In this document: positions 7,661 through 16,419 of the stretch, piece by piece
How the letters are laid out: every line of letters begins with the position of its first letter
Position numbering within the stretch: the stretch's first letter is position 1
Assembly (NCBI GenBank): GCA_038040445.1
Contig: JBBPIG010000003.1
Span: forward strand, 124,001-188,000
Origin: Acidobacteriota bacterium
GTDB lineage: Bacteria > Acidobacteriota > Blastocatellia > UBA7656
Reading direction: 5' to 3'
Length of the DNA stretch: 64,000 bases
Position numbers and translations under genes: made by a program
Notes under the pieces: generated by a model
Databases searched by the model: none
Told to the model about the DNA's origin: nothing
What the model saw: only the letters and a program-made list of their open reading frames with translations

Positions 7661-8772
7661 GAAGCTCCGCTGTGCCCCGACCCGCCCACAAACTCGTCCG
7701 AGTCATCCAGATACCTTGATTCTGACTCAGTCAGCGCGACACAAGCGCCGGTCTCAGGATCCAGCAACAGAAGAAACTCGTCGAGCCGTTTGACGATTGG
7801 TCCCGCCGCCCCGATGCCGACCGAGCCACGAGATGAGGGAAGGTGAGACAGCAGAACGCTGGGAACAAAGACTTCGTCGCCCCACTGCAAGATCCATCGC
7901 CCGGCTTCGGCGCCGGCGAAGACGGTGCGTATCCCGCCCCGCGCAATTTGCCGCGCGTTCAAGCGGTCAAGCTCACCCGAGATTATGTCCGCCCATTTAC
8001 GCGCTTCCCGCGGTGTCAACGCGACGCGCTTATCTGAATCCCTTAGTTCTATTCCTTCCACCGAGCGCGAAGCCGTCAACGAATAGATTGGTGTGATCTC
8101 TTCGAAGGGTTCGAAGCTGCCGGTGTTCGCGAGATGCTCGAGCGTCGCGGCCAGCTTGAACGCCGACTGAAGGTGCACCGTCAGTCCCTTCAGCGAGATT
8201 GTGGGAGGCGCCGGTCGACTCAGCGCTGCCGGCGCAACGCGAAGCGCTTCGAGCCTGCGTTCAAGCTCACCAATGTGGTCGCGGCCGAGCAATACCCATC
8301 GCCCGGTCCGCTGATCGCTTATCAACAAGCGCCCGCCGCCGGTGGAAACAGTCAGCCATTCGCGAAGGCCCGACCGGCTCACCTCAGCCTCTGGTCTCGA
8401 TTCTGAGCTGAACACATCTACAAAAACGGAAACCGCCGGACTGTCCAACCACAGCTCGGATTGGGGGTGCGACAACAACAGCTCATCGCCCACGTTTGCC
8501 AGCACAACTTCGTCTTGCATCCTCGCAACATCATAGAACTCGCTTCTGAACTGGACGGTGGCTAAGTAGTGTGCGGCCTCTTCCCGCCCGAAATACGCTT
8601 GCCGATTCTGATGCCTCAGCACCACGTTGTCATCAGACCTGACTATTAACCCGCTGCCGCCCTGGCGCACAACCCGCGATGTTACAGCGCCTTCTTTCAG
8701 GAACTCCGCGACACTTGCCGCGAGATACGGAGCGAAAGCAAGGCTGCACCTTATTGAGAGAATGTTGATCAT
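7657..8772 (-). CDS. Uncharacterised 371-aa protein
   Basis: I do not recognise this family. The protein is soluble-looking, with many short beta-rich stretches and repeated aromatic-Val-Leu segments such as [21 protein letters not shown] (about 160-180) and [18 protein letters not shown] (about 295-312); the repeated GRW(V/I)L suggests two related halves. No signal peptide, membrane helix or catalytic motif is evident. Codon use is like that of its neighbours and the long frame has no competing real gene. It converges with ribA with a 4-bp overlap. Confidence 0.7.
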   Translation of the reverse strand: MINILSIRCSLAFAPYLAASVAEFLKEGAVTSRVVRQGGSGLIVRSDDNVVLRHQNRQAYFGREEAAHYLATVQFRSEFYDVARMQDEVVLANVGDELLLSHPQSELWLDSPAVSVFVDVFSSESRPEAEVSRSGLREWLTVSTGGGRLLISDQRTGRWVLLGRDHIGELERRLEALRVAPAALSRPAPPTISLKGLTVHLQSAFKLAATLEHLANTGSFEPFEEITPIYSLTASRSVEGIELRDSDKRVALTPREARKWADIISGELDRLNARQIARGGIRTVFAGAEAGRWILQWGDEVFVPSVLLSHLPSSRGSVGIGAAGPIVKRLDEFLLLLDPETGACVALTESESRYLDDSDEFVGGSGHSGAS

Positions 8773-8883
8773 CGGCGATGTTCAAGCATGAGCTTGAGCG
8801 CGCCGAAGTATCAAGTCATCACGTCATCATCATAGGGCCGATCGGCGTTGCGCTGGAGCGGCGACTTAGGTAGAAATGAAGCT

Positions 8884-9192
8884 ATGTCGAGCAAGGGTCC
8901 GAGCCACAAAGAAGCGGTTCAAATTGCGATCGAGGGGTCCGTGCTGGAGTGCGAAGGCCAGGAACTGAAAAAGGGCTTGTGGGAAAACGGGGTCTACCTG
9001 GGCGCGGATGGCTTCGTCTATCACATCAGCACGAGACAGGCTCGGGGAGGCATACAGAAGACAATTAAGGGCAAACGCGCAGTCGGCGAGTATTTGAGAT
9101 GGGTCGACGGGCTGTTTCGCCCGGGCGAACTTCCAAGCGAAGCGAACGGTATTCATTACCGCGCCGCGCGCAAGCTCCGCGAGTTGATCTAG
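8884..9192 (+). CDS. Small conserved-looking hypothetical protein
   Basis: 102-aa charged protein. ATG 8884 chosen because an AGGTAG stretch lies upstream at a plausible distance. Its middle, VYLGADGFVYHISTRQA, and the end, IHYRAARKLRELI, look like a compact alpha/beta fold. No family recognised. It could be co-oriented with the zinc-ribbon protein downstream. Confidence 0.5.
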   Translation: MSSKGPSHKEAVQIAIEGSVLECEGQELKKGLWENGVYLGADGFVYHISTRQARGGIQKTIKGKRAVGEYLRWVDGLFRPGELPSEANGIHYRAARKLRELI

Positions 9193-9325
9193 CTCTCTCT
9201 CATTGGCAAGCTCAGCCCGATGGTTTCGTCCCGACTTTGGCACGGTCTCTCCCATCAAACGCCTTTTTCTCGTCGGTTCTTCGGCGAAACTGGAAGTTGG
9301 ATAATCCGAATGTTATAGTCAAGCA

Positions 9326-9763
9326 ATGCTGTACAGAAAGCCTCGAGTCGGACAAGAACTGAATGCGCACTGCGGCAAATGCAAAGATGAACGAACTCAC
9401 ATCGTCGCTGCGATGGACGGGGAAATCGTCCGCAGGGTTACTTGCTCGATGTGCGGCAGCACGCACAACTACAAGGTGAAACCTGCCGCCGCCCCGGAAG
9501 GGGGAACACCTGGCGCGGCCGCGCCTGCCAAAAGAAAAGTGGGCTCCAGGCGGGCCAAGGAAGCAAACACTTTTAACATCGATCCGAAGCGCCCGGTAAA
9601 GTCTTACGACATGAATAACATCTTTTCAGCCGGTGACGTCATCAATCATCCAAAGTTCGGGCTGGGCGCTGTTGAGGCGGCGCTTCCACCGAACAAGATT
9701 GAGGTCAGATTCCAGGAAGGCAAAAAGATGCTGCTTCATAACATGAAGAATTTCCGCTACTGA
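9326..9763 (+). CDS. Zinc-ribbon protein with CarD/Tudor-like C-terminus
   Basis: 145 aa in three parts: a zinc ribbon with Cys16-x2-Cys19 and Cys40-x2-Cys43 (residues about 1-50), a Pro/Ala/Lys-rich linker (about 51-95), and a C-terminal small beta barrel, SAGDVINHPKFGLGAVEA...VRFQEGKKMLLHNM. That end resembles the CarD/TRCF-interaction-type or UvrD-tail barrel that contacts RNA polymerase. A nucleic-acid or RNA-polymerase associated role is inferred. A TATAGT box lies only 6 nt upstream of the ATG, compatible with a leaderless mRNA. A clear terminator follows. Confidence 0.75.
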   Translation: MLYRKPRVGQELNAHCGKCKDERTHIVAAMDGEIVRRVTCSMCGSTHNYKVKPAAAPEGGTPGAAAPAKRKVGSRRAKEANTFNIDPKRPVKSYDMNNIFSAGDVINHPKFGLGAVEAALPPNKIEVRFQEGKKMLLHNMKNFRY

Positions 9764-9793
9764 CGCCGAAGATTTGATAAAGAGACACAAAGA

Positions 9794-9841
9794 TGAGCCG
9801 CCGTTTGAACGAATCAACGGCGGCTCATTCTTTGTCTTTTT
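9794..9841 (+). terminator. Rho-independent terminator, probably bidirectional
   Basis: Perfect 12-bp stem TGAGCCGCCGTT/AACGGCGGCTCA with a 10-nt loop, followed by ATTCTTTGTCTTTTT. It sits 30 bp after the zinc-ribbon gene; the opposite strand also has a T-rich tract after the stem and can serve the ferredoxin operon ending at 9892. Confidence 0.88.
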
Positions 9842-9891
9842 GGTGATTCCTATCCTGCCAGAAACTGCCGTTGGCATGGGACTAGCGCCGG

Positions 9892-10131
9892 CTATCGGAA
9901 AAACACCGCGTTCTTCTGAATGAAGCGCCGCCACTTAGCTGGCACGCCGGCTTCAGCGAAGATCGCAGACACCGGACACGCGGGCACGCATGCGTTACAG
10001 TCGATGCATGTGGCCGGGTCTATGTACATCTGTTGCTGATCGGGGCCGCCCTGAATGCAGTCAACGGGACATACATCGACGCAGGCGAGTTCCTTTGCGC
10101 CGACGCAGGGCTCACATATCACGTATGCCAA
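9892..10131 (-). CDS. Ferredoxin, seven-iron [3Fe-4S][4Fe-4S] type (second copy)
   Basis: 79-aa soluble electron carrier. Cys9-x7-Cys17-x3-Cys21-Pro and Cys42-x2-Cys45-x2-Cys48-x3-Cys52-Pro match seven-iron ferredoxins such as Azotobacter FdI: the position that would give a second classical CxxC is Ala12, leaving a 3Fe site plus a 4Fe site. It has extra Cys6 and Cys25. It is a tandem paralogue of the gene 18 bp upstream and the last gene of the run nuoBCD-E-F-G-I-aspA-fdx-fdx. Confidence 0.9.
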   Translation of the reverse strand: MAYVICEPCVGAKELACVDVCPVDCIQGGPDQQQMYIDPATCIDCNACVPACPVSAIFAEAGVPAKWRRFIQKNAVFFR

Positions 10132-10149
10132 ACTTCTTGCTCCGCGCGG

Positions 10150-10410
10150 TCATTGCTTGAAGTAGTCGGCGTTCATCTGAGTGAAGTTCTTCCATTGCTC
10201 AGGGAGATCGTCTTCGGTGAAGATTGCCTGTACCGGGCATGCCGGCTCGCACGCGCCGCAGTCGATGCACTCGTCGGGGTGGATGTACAACAACTCAACG
10301 TTCTCAAAGTCGGGCTCGTCTTTTCGCGGGTGTATGCAGTCTACAGGACAGACGTCGACGCAGGCGGTGTCCTTGGTCCCTATGCAGGGTTCAGCGATAA
10401 CGTACGTCAT
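10150..10410 (-). CDS. Ferredoxin, seven-iron [3Fe-4S][4Fe-4S] type (first copy)
   Basis: 86-aa ferredoxin with Cys9, Cys17, Cys21, Cys25, Cys48, Cys51, Cys54 and Cys58 in the seven-iron spacing. It is about 60 percent identical by eye to the following copy, with a 7-residue longer inter-cluster loop. A strong Shine-Dalgarno (AAAAGGAGG) precedes the ATG. It follows aspA after a 207-bp gap containing a long hairpin, so it may have its own promoter. A role in supplying or draining electrons at the neighbouring complex I genes is an inference from context. Confidence 0.92.
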   Translation of the reverse strand: MTYVIAEPCIGTKDTACVDVCPVDCIHPRKDEPDFENVELLYIHPDECIDCGACEPACPVQAIFTEDDLPEQWKNFTQMNADYFKQ

Positions 10411-10511
10411 TGAAACGTAAGCCTCCTTTTCAGGTATTAATAAATGATTTGACCGTTTGCCTGTACAAATTTCGCCGATTTAGTTTAAAGAGTCAAGGAA
10501 GGGTTAGTCAG

Positions 10512-10606
10512 CGGACGGACGACGGATGACGGGCGACCGGCGACTGACGATAATCAAAGGTCAGTGTCCGGTCGTCAGTCGCCGGTCGTCCGTCGTCCGT
10601 CATCCG
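10512..10606. repeat. Large imperfect hairpin of CGGACGAC-like octamers
   Basis: The core CGACCGGCGACTGACGA (10534-10550) is perfectly inverted at 10572-10588 (17 bp). Both sides continue as imperfectly paired tandem octamers (GGACGACGGATGACGG and complement). It fills the gap between aspA and the ferredoxins. It could attenuate read-through, but there is no T-run. Confidence 0.75.
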
Positions 10607-10617
10607 TCATCCACCGA

Positions 10618-12024
10618 CTACTGACCCTCCTCATACTCAGTCATCGCACGAGTGTCCATAACCTCAGCCAGCTCTTCGTCGGTGAGCAAGCCCTCTTCCT
10701 TGATGGTTTCTCGAATAGTCTTGCCCTTGCTGATCGCGAGCTTTGCGATCTCGGCCGCGCGAGCATAGCCGATTCGCGGACTGAGCGCGGTCACCAGTGA
10801 GACGCTGTGTTCAACGTACCAGCCGCAGCGCTCCTCGTTTGCTGTGATGCCTTCAACACACCGATCTTTCAGGACCCTCAACGCGTTGGTCAAGATCGTC
10901 AGCGACATCAAAAGATTGAACGCTATCACGGGCATCATCACGTTGAGCTCCAGTTGGCCCGCTTGCGCAGCCGTCGCGACAACCAGATCGTTTCCCATCA
11001 CTTGAAAGCACACCATGCCGGTCATCTCTGCGATCACCGGATTGACCTTGCCGGGCATGATCGACGAGCCGGGCTGAACAGCCGGCAGATTGATTTCCGC
11101 CAAACCGGTGTTCGGACCCGAACTTAGAAGCCGCAAATCATTGGAGATTCTGAGCACGTCTGTCGCAAGCGTTCTGAGCGCACCCGACAACCCGACGAAC
11201 GGTGACATGCTCTGCATCGCCTCGAAGTAATCGCCGGTTGCTCGAAGCTTTTGATTCGTGACTCGACTCAATTCCTCAACCACGCGCGTGCGGTAGCCCG
11301 GCGGCGCGTTCAAACCGGTCCCGGCGGCCGTGGCACCCAAGCCGATCTCCTTCAACTCATCTGCCGCTCGAGCGATTCGATCCGCGTTTTTCTGAATCGC
11401 AGTCGCGTAAGCCCCGAACTCCTGTCCCAACCTGATCGGCACTGCATCTTGAAAATGGGTGCGCCCGGATTTGACGATGTCGTCGAATTCGCTCGACTTG
11501 GTTCGCAGCGACGCCGCTAGAACGTCGAGAGTGCTTATCAACTTGTCCACTGACTCCAGGGCGGCAAGCCGCATCGCCGTAGGGAACACGTCGTTGGTCG
11601 ACTGGGCCATGTTCACGTGATCGTTAGGGTGAACGATGGAGTAGTCACCCCGTTCTCCCCCGAGCAGCTCAATCGCGCGATTGGCCAGCACCTCGTTCGC
11701 GTTCATGTTGTGCGAGGTCCCCGCGCCAGCCTGGAAAGGATCGACCACGAACTGATCGCGCAACCTTCCGGCGAGCACTTCATCGGCGGCCGCCTCGATT
11801 GCGTTTGCTAGCCGCGCGTCCAGCGAGCCAAGCGCCGCGTTCACCCGCGCGGCGGCCTTCTTTATCTGCACGGTTGCGGTGACCAGCGAAGGGTAGGGCT
11901 TCCACCCGGAGATAGGAAAGTTCTCGATCGCGCGCGCGGTCTGAATCCCGTAGTAGACATCGCCCGGCAGTTCACGCTCGCCGAGCGAGTCTCGCTCAAT
12001 CCTTGGTTGGGTCGAACGTGACAT
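10618..12024 (-). CDS. aspA: Aspartate ammonia-lyase
   Basis: 468-aa member of the aspartase/fumarase superfamily, converting L-aspartate to fumarate and ammonia. Hallmarks: NMNANEVLANRA, GRTHFQDAVP, LGATAAGTGLN and the catalytic loop GSSIMPGKVNP at about residue 325. The C-terminal stretch (AGQLELNVMMPV, KGKTIRETI, GLLTDEEL) follows aspartase more closely than fumarase C. Its start overlaps nuoI by 29 bp, so it is translated from the nuo transcript; making fumarate in a respiratory operon could tie aspartate catabolism to electron transport (inference). Confidence 0.88.
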   Translation of the reverse strand: MSRSTQPRIERDSLGERELPGDVYYGIQTARAIENFPISGWKPYPSLVTATVQIKKAAARVNAALGSLDARLANAIEAAADEVLAGRLRDQFVVDPFQAGAGTSHNMNANEVLANRAIELLGGERGDYSIVHPNDHVNMAQSTNDVFPTAMRLAALESVDKLISTLDVLAASLRTKSSEFDDIVKSGRTHFQDAVPIRLGQEFGAYATAIQKNADRIARAADELKEIGLGATAAGTGLNAPPGYRTRVVEELSRVTNQKLRATGDYFEAMQSMSPFVGLSGALRTLATDVLRISNDLRLLSSGPNTGLAEINLPAVQPGSSIMPGKVNPVIAEMTGMVCFQVMGNDLVVATAAQAGQLELNVMMPVIAFNLLMSLTILTNALRVLKDRCVEGITANEERCGWYVEHSVSLVTALSPRIGYARAAEIAKLAISKGKTIRETIKEEGLLTDEELAEVMDTRAMTEYEEGQ

Positions 12025-12649
12025 GAGGAATCATCTCGACGTCTTCTTTCAGCGTCACACGGCCCGCCAGCTTCTTCTTCTCTTTCACTATGGGGGTGAA
12101 CTTGATCGTGCTATCGACCAGCTTCTCATTTGGCCGGTATCCCAACCCGAATTCCGGAAGCTCGGGCCGGCTCATCAACCGCTTGATGTCCCACATTGTT
12201 TCTTCGCGCGTGTAAGCGCATATCTCCGTTTCGCGGCTCATGATGATAGCTTCTTCGGGACACGCGTCAACGCAGAAACCGCAGAACACGCAACGCAGCA
12301 TGTCGATATCAAACCTTGCGGGATACTTTTCGATCAGCGGATCGGGATGCTCAGCCGCCTCGATGTAGATGCAATCGGCCGGGCACGCAGTCGCGCACAT
12401 GTAGCAGGCGACGCAGCGCGGCGAGCCGTCCTCGCGCGCGGTCAGGATATGCGCGCCACGAAACCGGTCCGAGTAGGCGCGGCGCTCTTCCGGATAGCGG
12501 ATCGTCGCATTGACCTTCCCCGTCAGATTGTCGATCATCCGGTTCATGGTGAGGCCCATCCCGAACAGCGGGCCGAGCATGTCTTTGGCGAATGACGACT
12601 CCGCCTCCGCGCGCTCCCTGACGTTGATGACTTTGGCTGATCGCTTCAT
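11996..12649 (-). CDS. nuoI: NADH-quinone oxidoreductase subunit I
   Basis: Peripheral-arm subunit carrying clusters N6a and N6b. 217 aa with two CxxCxxCxxxCP motifs (RCVACYMCATACP and RCVFCGFCVDACP). ATG 12649 is preferred over an upstream TTG because AAGG lies about 10 nt upstream. The C-terminal tail of about 60 charged residues is longer than in short bacterial NuoI. It follows nuoG by 46 bp; nuoH, usually between nuoG and nuoI, is absent here. Confidence 0.96.
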   Translation of the reverse strand: MKRSAKVINVRERAEAESSFAKDMLGPLFGMGLTMNRMIDNLTGKVNATIRYPEERRAYSDRFRGAHILTAREDGSPRCVACYMCATACPADCIYIEAAEHPDPLIEKYPARFDIDMLRCVFCGFCVDACPEEAIIMSRETEICAYTREETMWDIKRLMSRPELPEFGLGYRPNEKLVDSTIKFTPIVKEKKKLAGRVTLKEDVEMIPHVTFDPTKD

Positions 12650-12695
12650 GGGTAGCAAAGACCTTACTCTGTATATCTCCGGGGCAGACTAAAGT

Positions 12696-14309
12696 CTACC
12701 CTACAACCACCCCCGGCAGGCGTGTTTGATCCAACGTGATACCGCGATACGCCGCGACGCTTTCGGTCATCGTCGCAAACACATCTTCTGCCGACATCCA
12801 CAGCGACTCGGCGCCGCTCGCCTGAAGCAGCATCGCGAACACTTCCCAAACCGCCAGCGTGTCTCCCCCGGGCTCGATTGCCTTGCCTGCGAGCTGAACC
12901 CGTCCCTCGAAGTTCGTGTAAGTCCCATCCTCTTCAGACCACGCAGCGACCGGCAACACAACGCTTGCTGCTGCCTGCCAATCTGCTTCGTGAGCCGCCA
13001 GCACTACGGAGTACTCGAGCTCGTCGATCAGCTCGAAAATCCGCCCTTCGACTTCCTCGTCGTTGGGCCGCCGCACCAGCGGTTTGAAGTACACCACCAC
13101 CGCCGCCTTTATTCGGCGCTCGCGTGCAGCCTTGATCGCGCCCTCGATCCCGCCGAGTTCCTCGCTCATAAGCCCCAGCTTGATCGCGCCCATCGAGTTC
13201 GGATGCTTATCGAAGTGACGCAGTATCTGGTCCTCCTCCTCCGCCAGATTCTTGTCTTCGGAGTCAACGCGGAAATCAAACTGAGTCGCGCCCAACTGAT
13301 CGCCGAGATATTTCTTTAACAGGAACAGCGCTTCGTTTGTAGTCGAGGGCGAGGCGAAACCGAGAAGCGAACCCGCGCCGCTGGCGTCGCGGATCTCCTT
13401 CAAGCGCGAATCAATCGACCGCGCGGCTTCTTCCCAGGTAACGGGCGCTTGCACCCCGTCGCGCCCCTTCATCAGCGGCCGGTGAATGCGCCTGGCGTTA
13501 TTCAGCTCGTGAAAGCTCAGCCGCCCCTCGTCGCACAGCCAGCTTCGATTCACCTTGGGATTGCGCCTGGGTATCAACCGGAAGATCGCTCCGTCTCGGT
13601 GGTCGATCCGCACAGTGCAACCGGTCGAGCATCCGCCGCACACCGAGTCCGTGGCGTGCAGGAACCACACGCGGCACTTAAACCTGAAGTCGCGAGATGT
13701 CAACGCGCCGACCGGACAGATGTCGACAACGTTGCCCGAGTACGGATTGTCCAGCGGCGCGTCCTCAAACGTCCCGATGGCAACGTGATCGCCGCGCCCG
13801 AAGAATTGCATCTCGCCCGTCTCGGTCACCTCCTCGAAGAAGCGAATGCAACGCGAGCACAGCACGCATCGTTCTTGATCGAGCACGACCATCGGCCCCA
13901 GGTCGATCACTTTGCGCTTGCGCACCTTCATCGCGAGCGGGATCTCGCTGGTGTGCAGCCCGTAAACCATGTAGTAGTCCTGCAAACGGCACTCGCCCGC
14001 TTGATCGCAGACCGGGCAATCGACCGGATGATTGATCAGCAAGAACTCGAGCACGCCGCGCACAGCTTCTTTGACTCGCTCGTTGTCCGAATGCACGACC
14101 ATCCCTTCATTCACCATCGTTGTGCAGGCCGGCGTGAGCTTGGGCATTTTCTCCACGTCAACCAGACACATGCGGCAGTTGCCGTCGATGGACAAGTCGG
14201 GGTGGTAGCAATAGTGCGGTATCTCTATGCCGTGATCTTCGGCAGCTTGAATGATGGTCTGCCCGTTTCTGGCTTCGACCTCTCGTCCGTTTAGAGTGAA
14301 TTTCGGCAT
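12696..14309 (-). CDS. nuoG: NADH-quinone oxidoreductase subunit G
   Basis: Iron-sulfur subunit of the peripheral arm, 537 aa, shorter than the roughly 900-aa enterobacterial form. The [2Fe-2S] ligands Cys34, Cys45, Cys48 and Cys62 (HYCYHPDLS, GNCRMC, PACTT) are followed by the His/Cys motif (HPVDCPVCDQAGEC), then CVLCSRCIRF and DICPVGAL, then a Mo-bisMGD-like domain start with CGGCSTGCTV and a shortened molybdopterin-fold remainder. ATG 14309 chosen because the family begins KFTLNGREVEA; an ATG 24 bp upstream is possible. Confidence 0.95.
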   Translation of the reverse strand: MPKFTLNGREVEARNGQTIIQAAEDHGIEIPHYCYHPDLSIDGNCRMCLVDVEKMPKLTPACTTMVNEGMVVHSDNERVKEAVRGVLEFLLINHPVDCPVCDQAGECRLQDYYMVYGLHTSEIPLAMKVRKRKVIDLGPMVVLDQERCVLCSRCIRFFEEVTETGEMQFFGRGDHVAIGTFEDAPLDNPYSGNVVDICPVGALTSRDFRFKCRVWFLHATDSVCGGCSTGCTVRIDHRDGAIFRLIPRRNPKVNRSWLCDEGRLSFHELNNARRIHRPLMKGRDGVQAPVTWEEAARSIDSRLKEIRDASGAGSLLGFASPSTTNEALFLLKKYLGDQLGATQFDFRVDSEDKNLAEEEDQILRHFDKHPNSMGAIKLGLMSEELGGIEGAIKAARERRIKAAVVVYFKPLVRRPNDEEVEGRIFELIDELEYSVVLAAHEADWQAAASVVLPVAAWSEEDGTYTNFEGRVQLAGKAIEPGGDTLAVWEVFAMLLQASGAESLWMSAEDVFATMTESVAAYRGITLDQTRLPGVVVG

Positions 14310-14327
14310 CGCTTCTTTTTTCCGTTC

Positions 14328-14422
14328 AAACACAAAGGCACGAAGTCACAAAGGAAAAGAGCTGATAGCGACTGTCCCTGTCGGACCCTCCATTCTTAGT
14401 GTCTTTGTGCCTTTGTGTTTAA
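14328..14422. repeat. Inverted AAACACAAAGGCAC element in nuoF-nuoG gap
   Basis: AAACACAAAGGCAC near 14328-14345 is inverted as GTGCCTTTGTGTTT near 14407-14422, with further CAAAG phrases between. It occupies the gap between nuoF and nuoG and may form a long hairpin in the transcript. Confidence 0.65.
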
Positions 14423-14428
14423 GCGCTC

Positions 14429-15670
14429 TCAGCTCGAACACAACGCTTCGAACTCGCTTCTGAACTTGGTTACGAAACTTCTGATCGGCATCACGTCCGC
14501 GTCCGCCAGCGGACAAATCGTCTTGCCTTCCATTCGATCGGCGATCTTCAAAAGCAAATCTACGTCGGATCGCCGGCCTTTGCCCGCAACGATGTTCTTC
14601 AGAATCTTAGCTGCCCAGCCGGTTCCTTCCCGGCAAGGCGTACACTGGCCGCACGATTCGTGCGCGTAGAAGTCCGCGATCACCGACAATGTCTCGGGCA
14701 TGCTGGTAGTCTCGTCCAGCACGATCATCCCGCCTGAACCAAGCATCGAGCCTGCCTTTAGCAACGACTCGTAATCCAGCAGCGCGCCTTCGCACTCGGC
14801 GGCGGTCATCACCGGAACGGATGAGCCTCCGGGTATGACGGCCTTCAACTTGCGGCCGTTTGGTATGCCGCCCGCTTCGTTGTTGATGAAGTCCAGCAGC
14901 GGATACCCCATGTCGACTTCGTAAACACCCGGCTTGTTGACGTGACCCGAAACCGAAAAGAGCTTTGTGCCTTTACTCTTCTCGGTCCCGATCGCTGCGT
15001 GCGCCGCCGCGCCGTTCTGAATGATCCAAGGCAGCGCTGCCAACGTCTCAACGTTGTTCACCACAGTCGGTGAAGCAAGGAATCCGTGAGTGGCCGGAAA
15101 CGGCGGCTTGATGCGCGGATACCCGCGATTGCCCTCCAGCGATTCGATCAGCGAAGTTTCTTCACCGCAGATGTAAGCGCCTTGCCCAAGGTGTATGAAT
15201 ATATCGAGCCCGTAGTCCTTCCCCAATAGCGAAGGCCCGAGTATCTTCGCTTCGTACGCTTCATCGAGCGCTTTCTGTACGATGTTCGCGACGAACTCGT
15301 ACTCGCCTCGAATGTAGATGTACGACAAATGGCTGTTCAGCGCGTAGCAGGCGATCGCCATTCCTTCGATCATCAAATGCGGATCACGCTCCATCAAGAT
15401 GCGGTCCTTAAACGTGCCCGGCTCGCTCTCGTCGGCGTTGCAGAGCAGGTAAGTCGGCTTGGCAGTGCGCGGCACGAAGCCCCACTTGATACCGGTTGGA
15501 AAGCCGGCGCCTCCGCGCCCGCGAAGCCCACTCGCCTTCACTTCGTCAATCACGGTCGCCGGGTCCATCGCCAGCGCTTTCTCGAGCGCCTTGTAGCCGC
15601 CGCGCTCGCGATACTTCGTGATGCTCGCCTGATCCGGCTTGTCTATGTTGGTGAGTAATATCTTAGTCAT
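14429..15670 (-). CDS. nuoF: NADH-quinone oxidoreductase subunit F
   Basis: NADH-binding flavoprotein subunit of complex I with FMN and cluster N3; 413 aa, family length. Visible are the FMN/NADH region GLRGRGGAGFPTGIKW, CNADESEPGTFKDR and GAYICGEETSLIESLEG, and the cluster motif ESCGQCTPCREG with the distant fourth Cys in KTICPLADA. It follows nuoE after 54 bp. Confidence 0.97.
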   Translation of the reverse strand: MTKILLTNIDKPDQASITKYRERGGYKALEKALAMDPATVIDEVKASGLRGRGGAGFPTGIKWGFVPRTAKPTYLLCNADESEPGTFKDRILMERDPHLMIEGMAIACYALNSHLSYIYIRGEYEFVANIVQKALDEAYEAKILGPSLLGKDYGLDIFIHLGQGAYICGEETSLIESLEGNRGYPRIKPPFPATHGFLASPTVVNNVETLAALPWIIQNGAAAHAAIGTEKSKGTKLFSVSGHVNKPGVYEVDMGYPLLDFINNEAGGIPNGRKLKAVIPGGSSVPVMTAAECEGALLDYESLLKAGSMLGSGGMIVLDETTSMPETLSVIADFYAHESCGQCTPCREGTGWAAKILKNIVAGKGRRSDVDLLLKIADRMEGKTICPLADADVMPIRSFVTKFRSEFEALCSS

Positions 15671-15724
15671 CGATCTTGGGATCCTGGGAGCGCAGGCATC
15701 CTGCCTGCCTTCCGTCTTCTCATC

Positions 15725-16201
15725 CTAGTCATTGCGCAGTTTCTCAATTATCTCCGCGATCTTTGCAGGCGTCAGGTTCTCGTAGTATCGATCTCCCACT
15801 TGCATCGCCGGCGCCGTCCCGCAAGAGCCCAGACACTCAGTCAAATCCCAACTGAACTTTTCATCACTTGTGACTTCTCTTTTCTCAACTCCCAGTTGCC
15901 GCTTGATCTCGTCGATGCACGGATTGACGCCCATCAACCAGCAGCTCAGGTTTTTGCAGATGTCGATGTGATGCTTGCCCGCAGGTTTCTTGTGAAGCAT
16001 CGTGTAGAAGGTCGCGACGCTCAACACGTCCGAGGGCGGATAACCCATCAACCCACCGACGTATTCGGCGACCTCGGGCGAGATCCAACCGAACTCACGT
16101 TGGGCAAGCGTCAGCACTGGAAGCAATGCGGCGCGCTTCTCGGGATAGTGGCTCAATATCGTCTGATAGCGGCGCTTTGCCTCTTCGCTGAATTCGATCA
16201 T
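15725..16201 (-). CDS. nuoE: NADH-quinone oxidoreductase subunit E
   Basis: 158-aa thioredoxin-like [2Fe-2S] (N1a) subunit; ligands in C-x4-C (ICKNLSC) and C-x3-C (ECLGSC). ATG 16201 is preferred over GTG 16210 because AGGTGG stands at a good distance from the ATG and overlaps the GTG. It is separated from nuoBCD by 218 bp with a tandem 31-bp repeat. Confidence 0.96.
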   Translation of the reverse strand: MIEFSEEAKRRYQTILSHYPEKRAALLPVLTLAQREFGWISPEVAEYVGGLMGYPPSDVLSVATFYTMLHKKPAGKHHIDICKNLSCWLMGVNPCIDEIKRQLGVEKREVTSDEKFSWDLTECLGSCGTAPAMQVGDRYYENLTPAKIAEIIEKLRND

Positions 16202-16210
16202 CAATCCCAC

Positions 16211-16273
16211 CTATTTGGACCGCGCCGCCCTCTACCTTCACCTTATTTGGACTGCGCCGCCCTTTACCTTCAC
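16211..16273. repeat. Tandem 31-bp direct repeat before nuoE
   Basis: A unit TATTTGGACYGCGCCGCCCT plus YTACCTTCAC occurs twice in a row (about 16211-16241 and 16242-16273) with two or three differences. The rest of the 218-bp nuoBCD-nuoE gap carries CAAAGAC-type short repeats and no gene. Confidence 0.75.
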
Positions 16274-16419
16274 CTTCCCTGAGCTTGTCATCGGCGGCGC
16301 TTTTGCTGACTCTAAAACGCTACACCTTATTTATCCGACATCTTCGTTCAAAGCGGCTCTTCCCACTTCGCCACGTTTCGCGCAAAGACAGCAAAGACTC
16401 GCAAAGGACGCAAAGACAC

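Noticed and set aside
10507-10616. CRISPR-like array of short repeats
   Set aside because: The octamers form one imperfect hairpin, have no spacers of equal length, and no cas gene is nearby.
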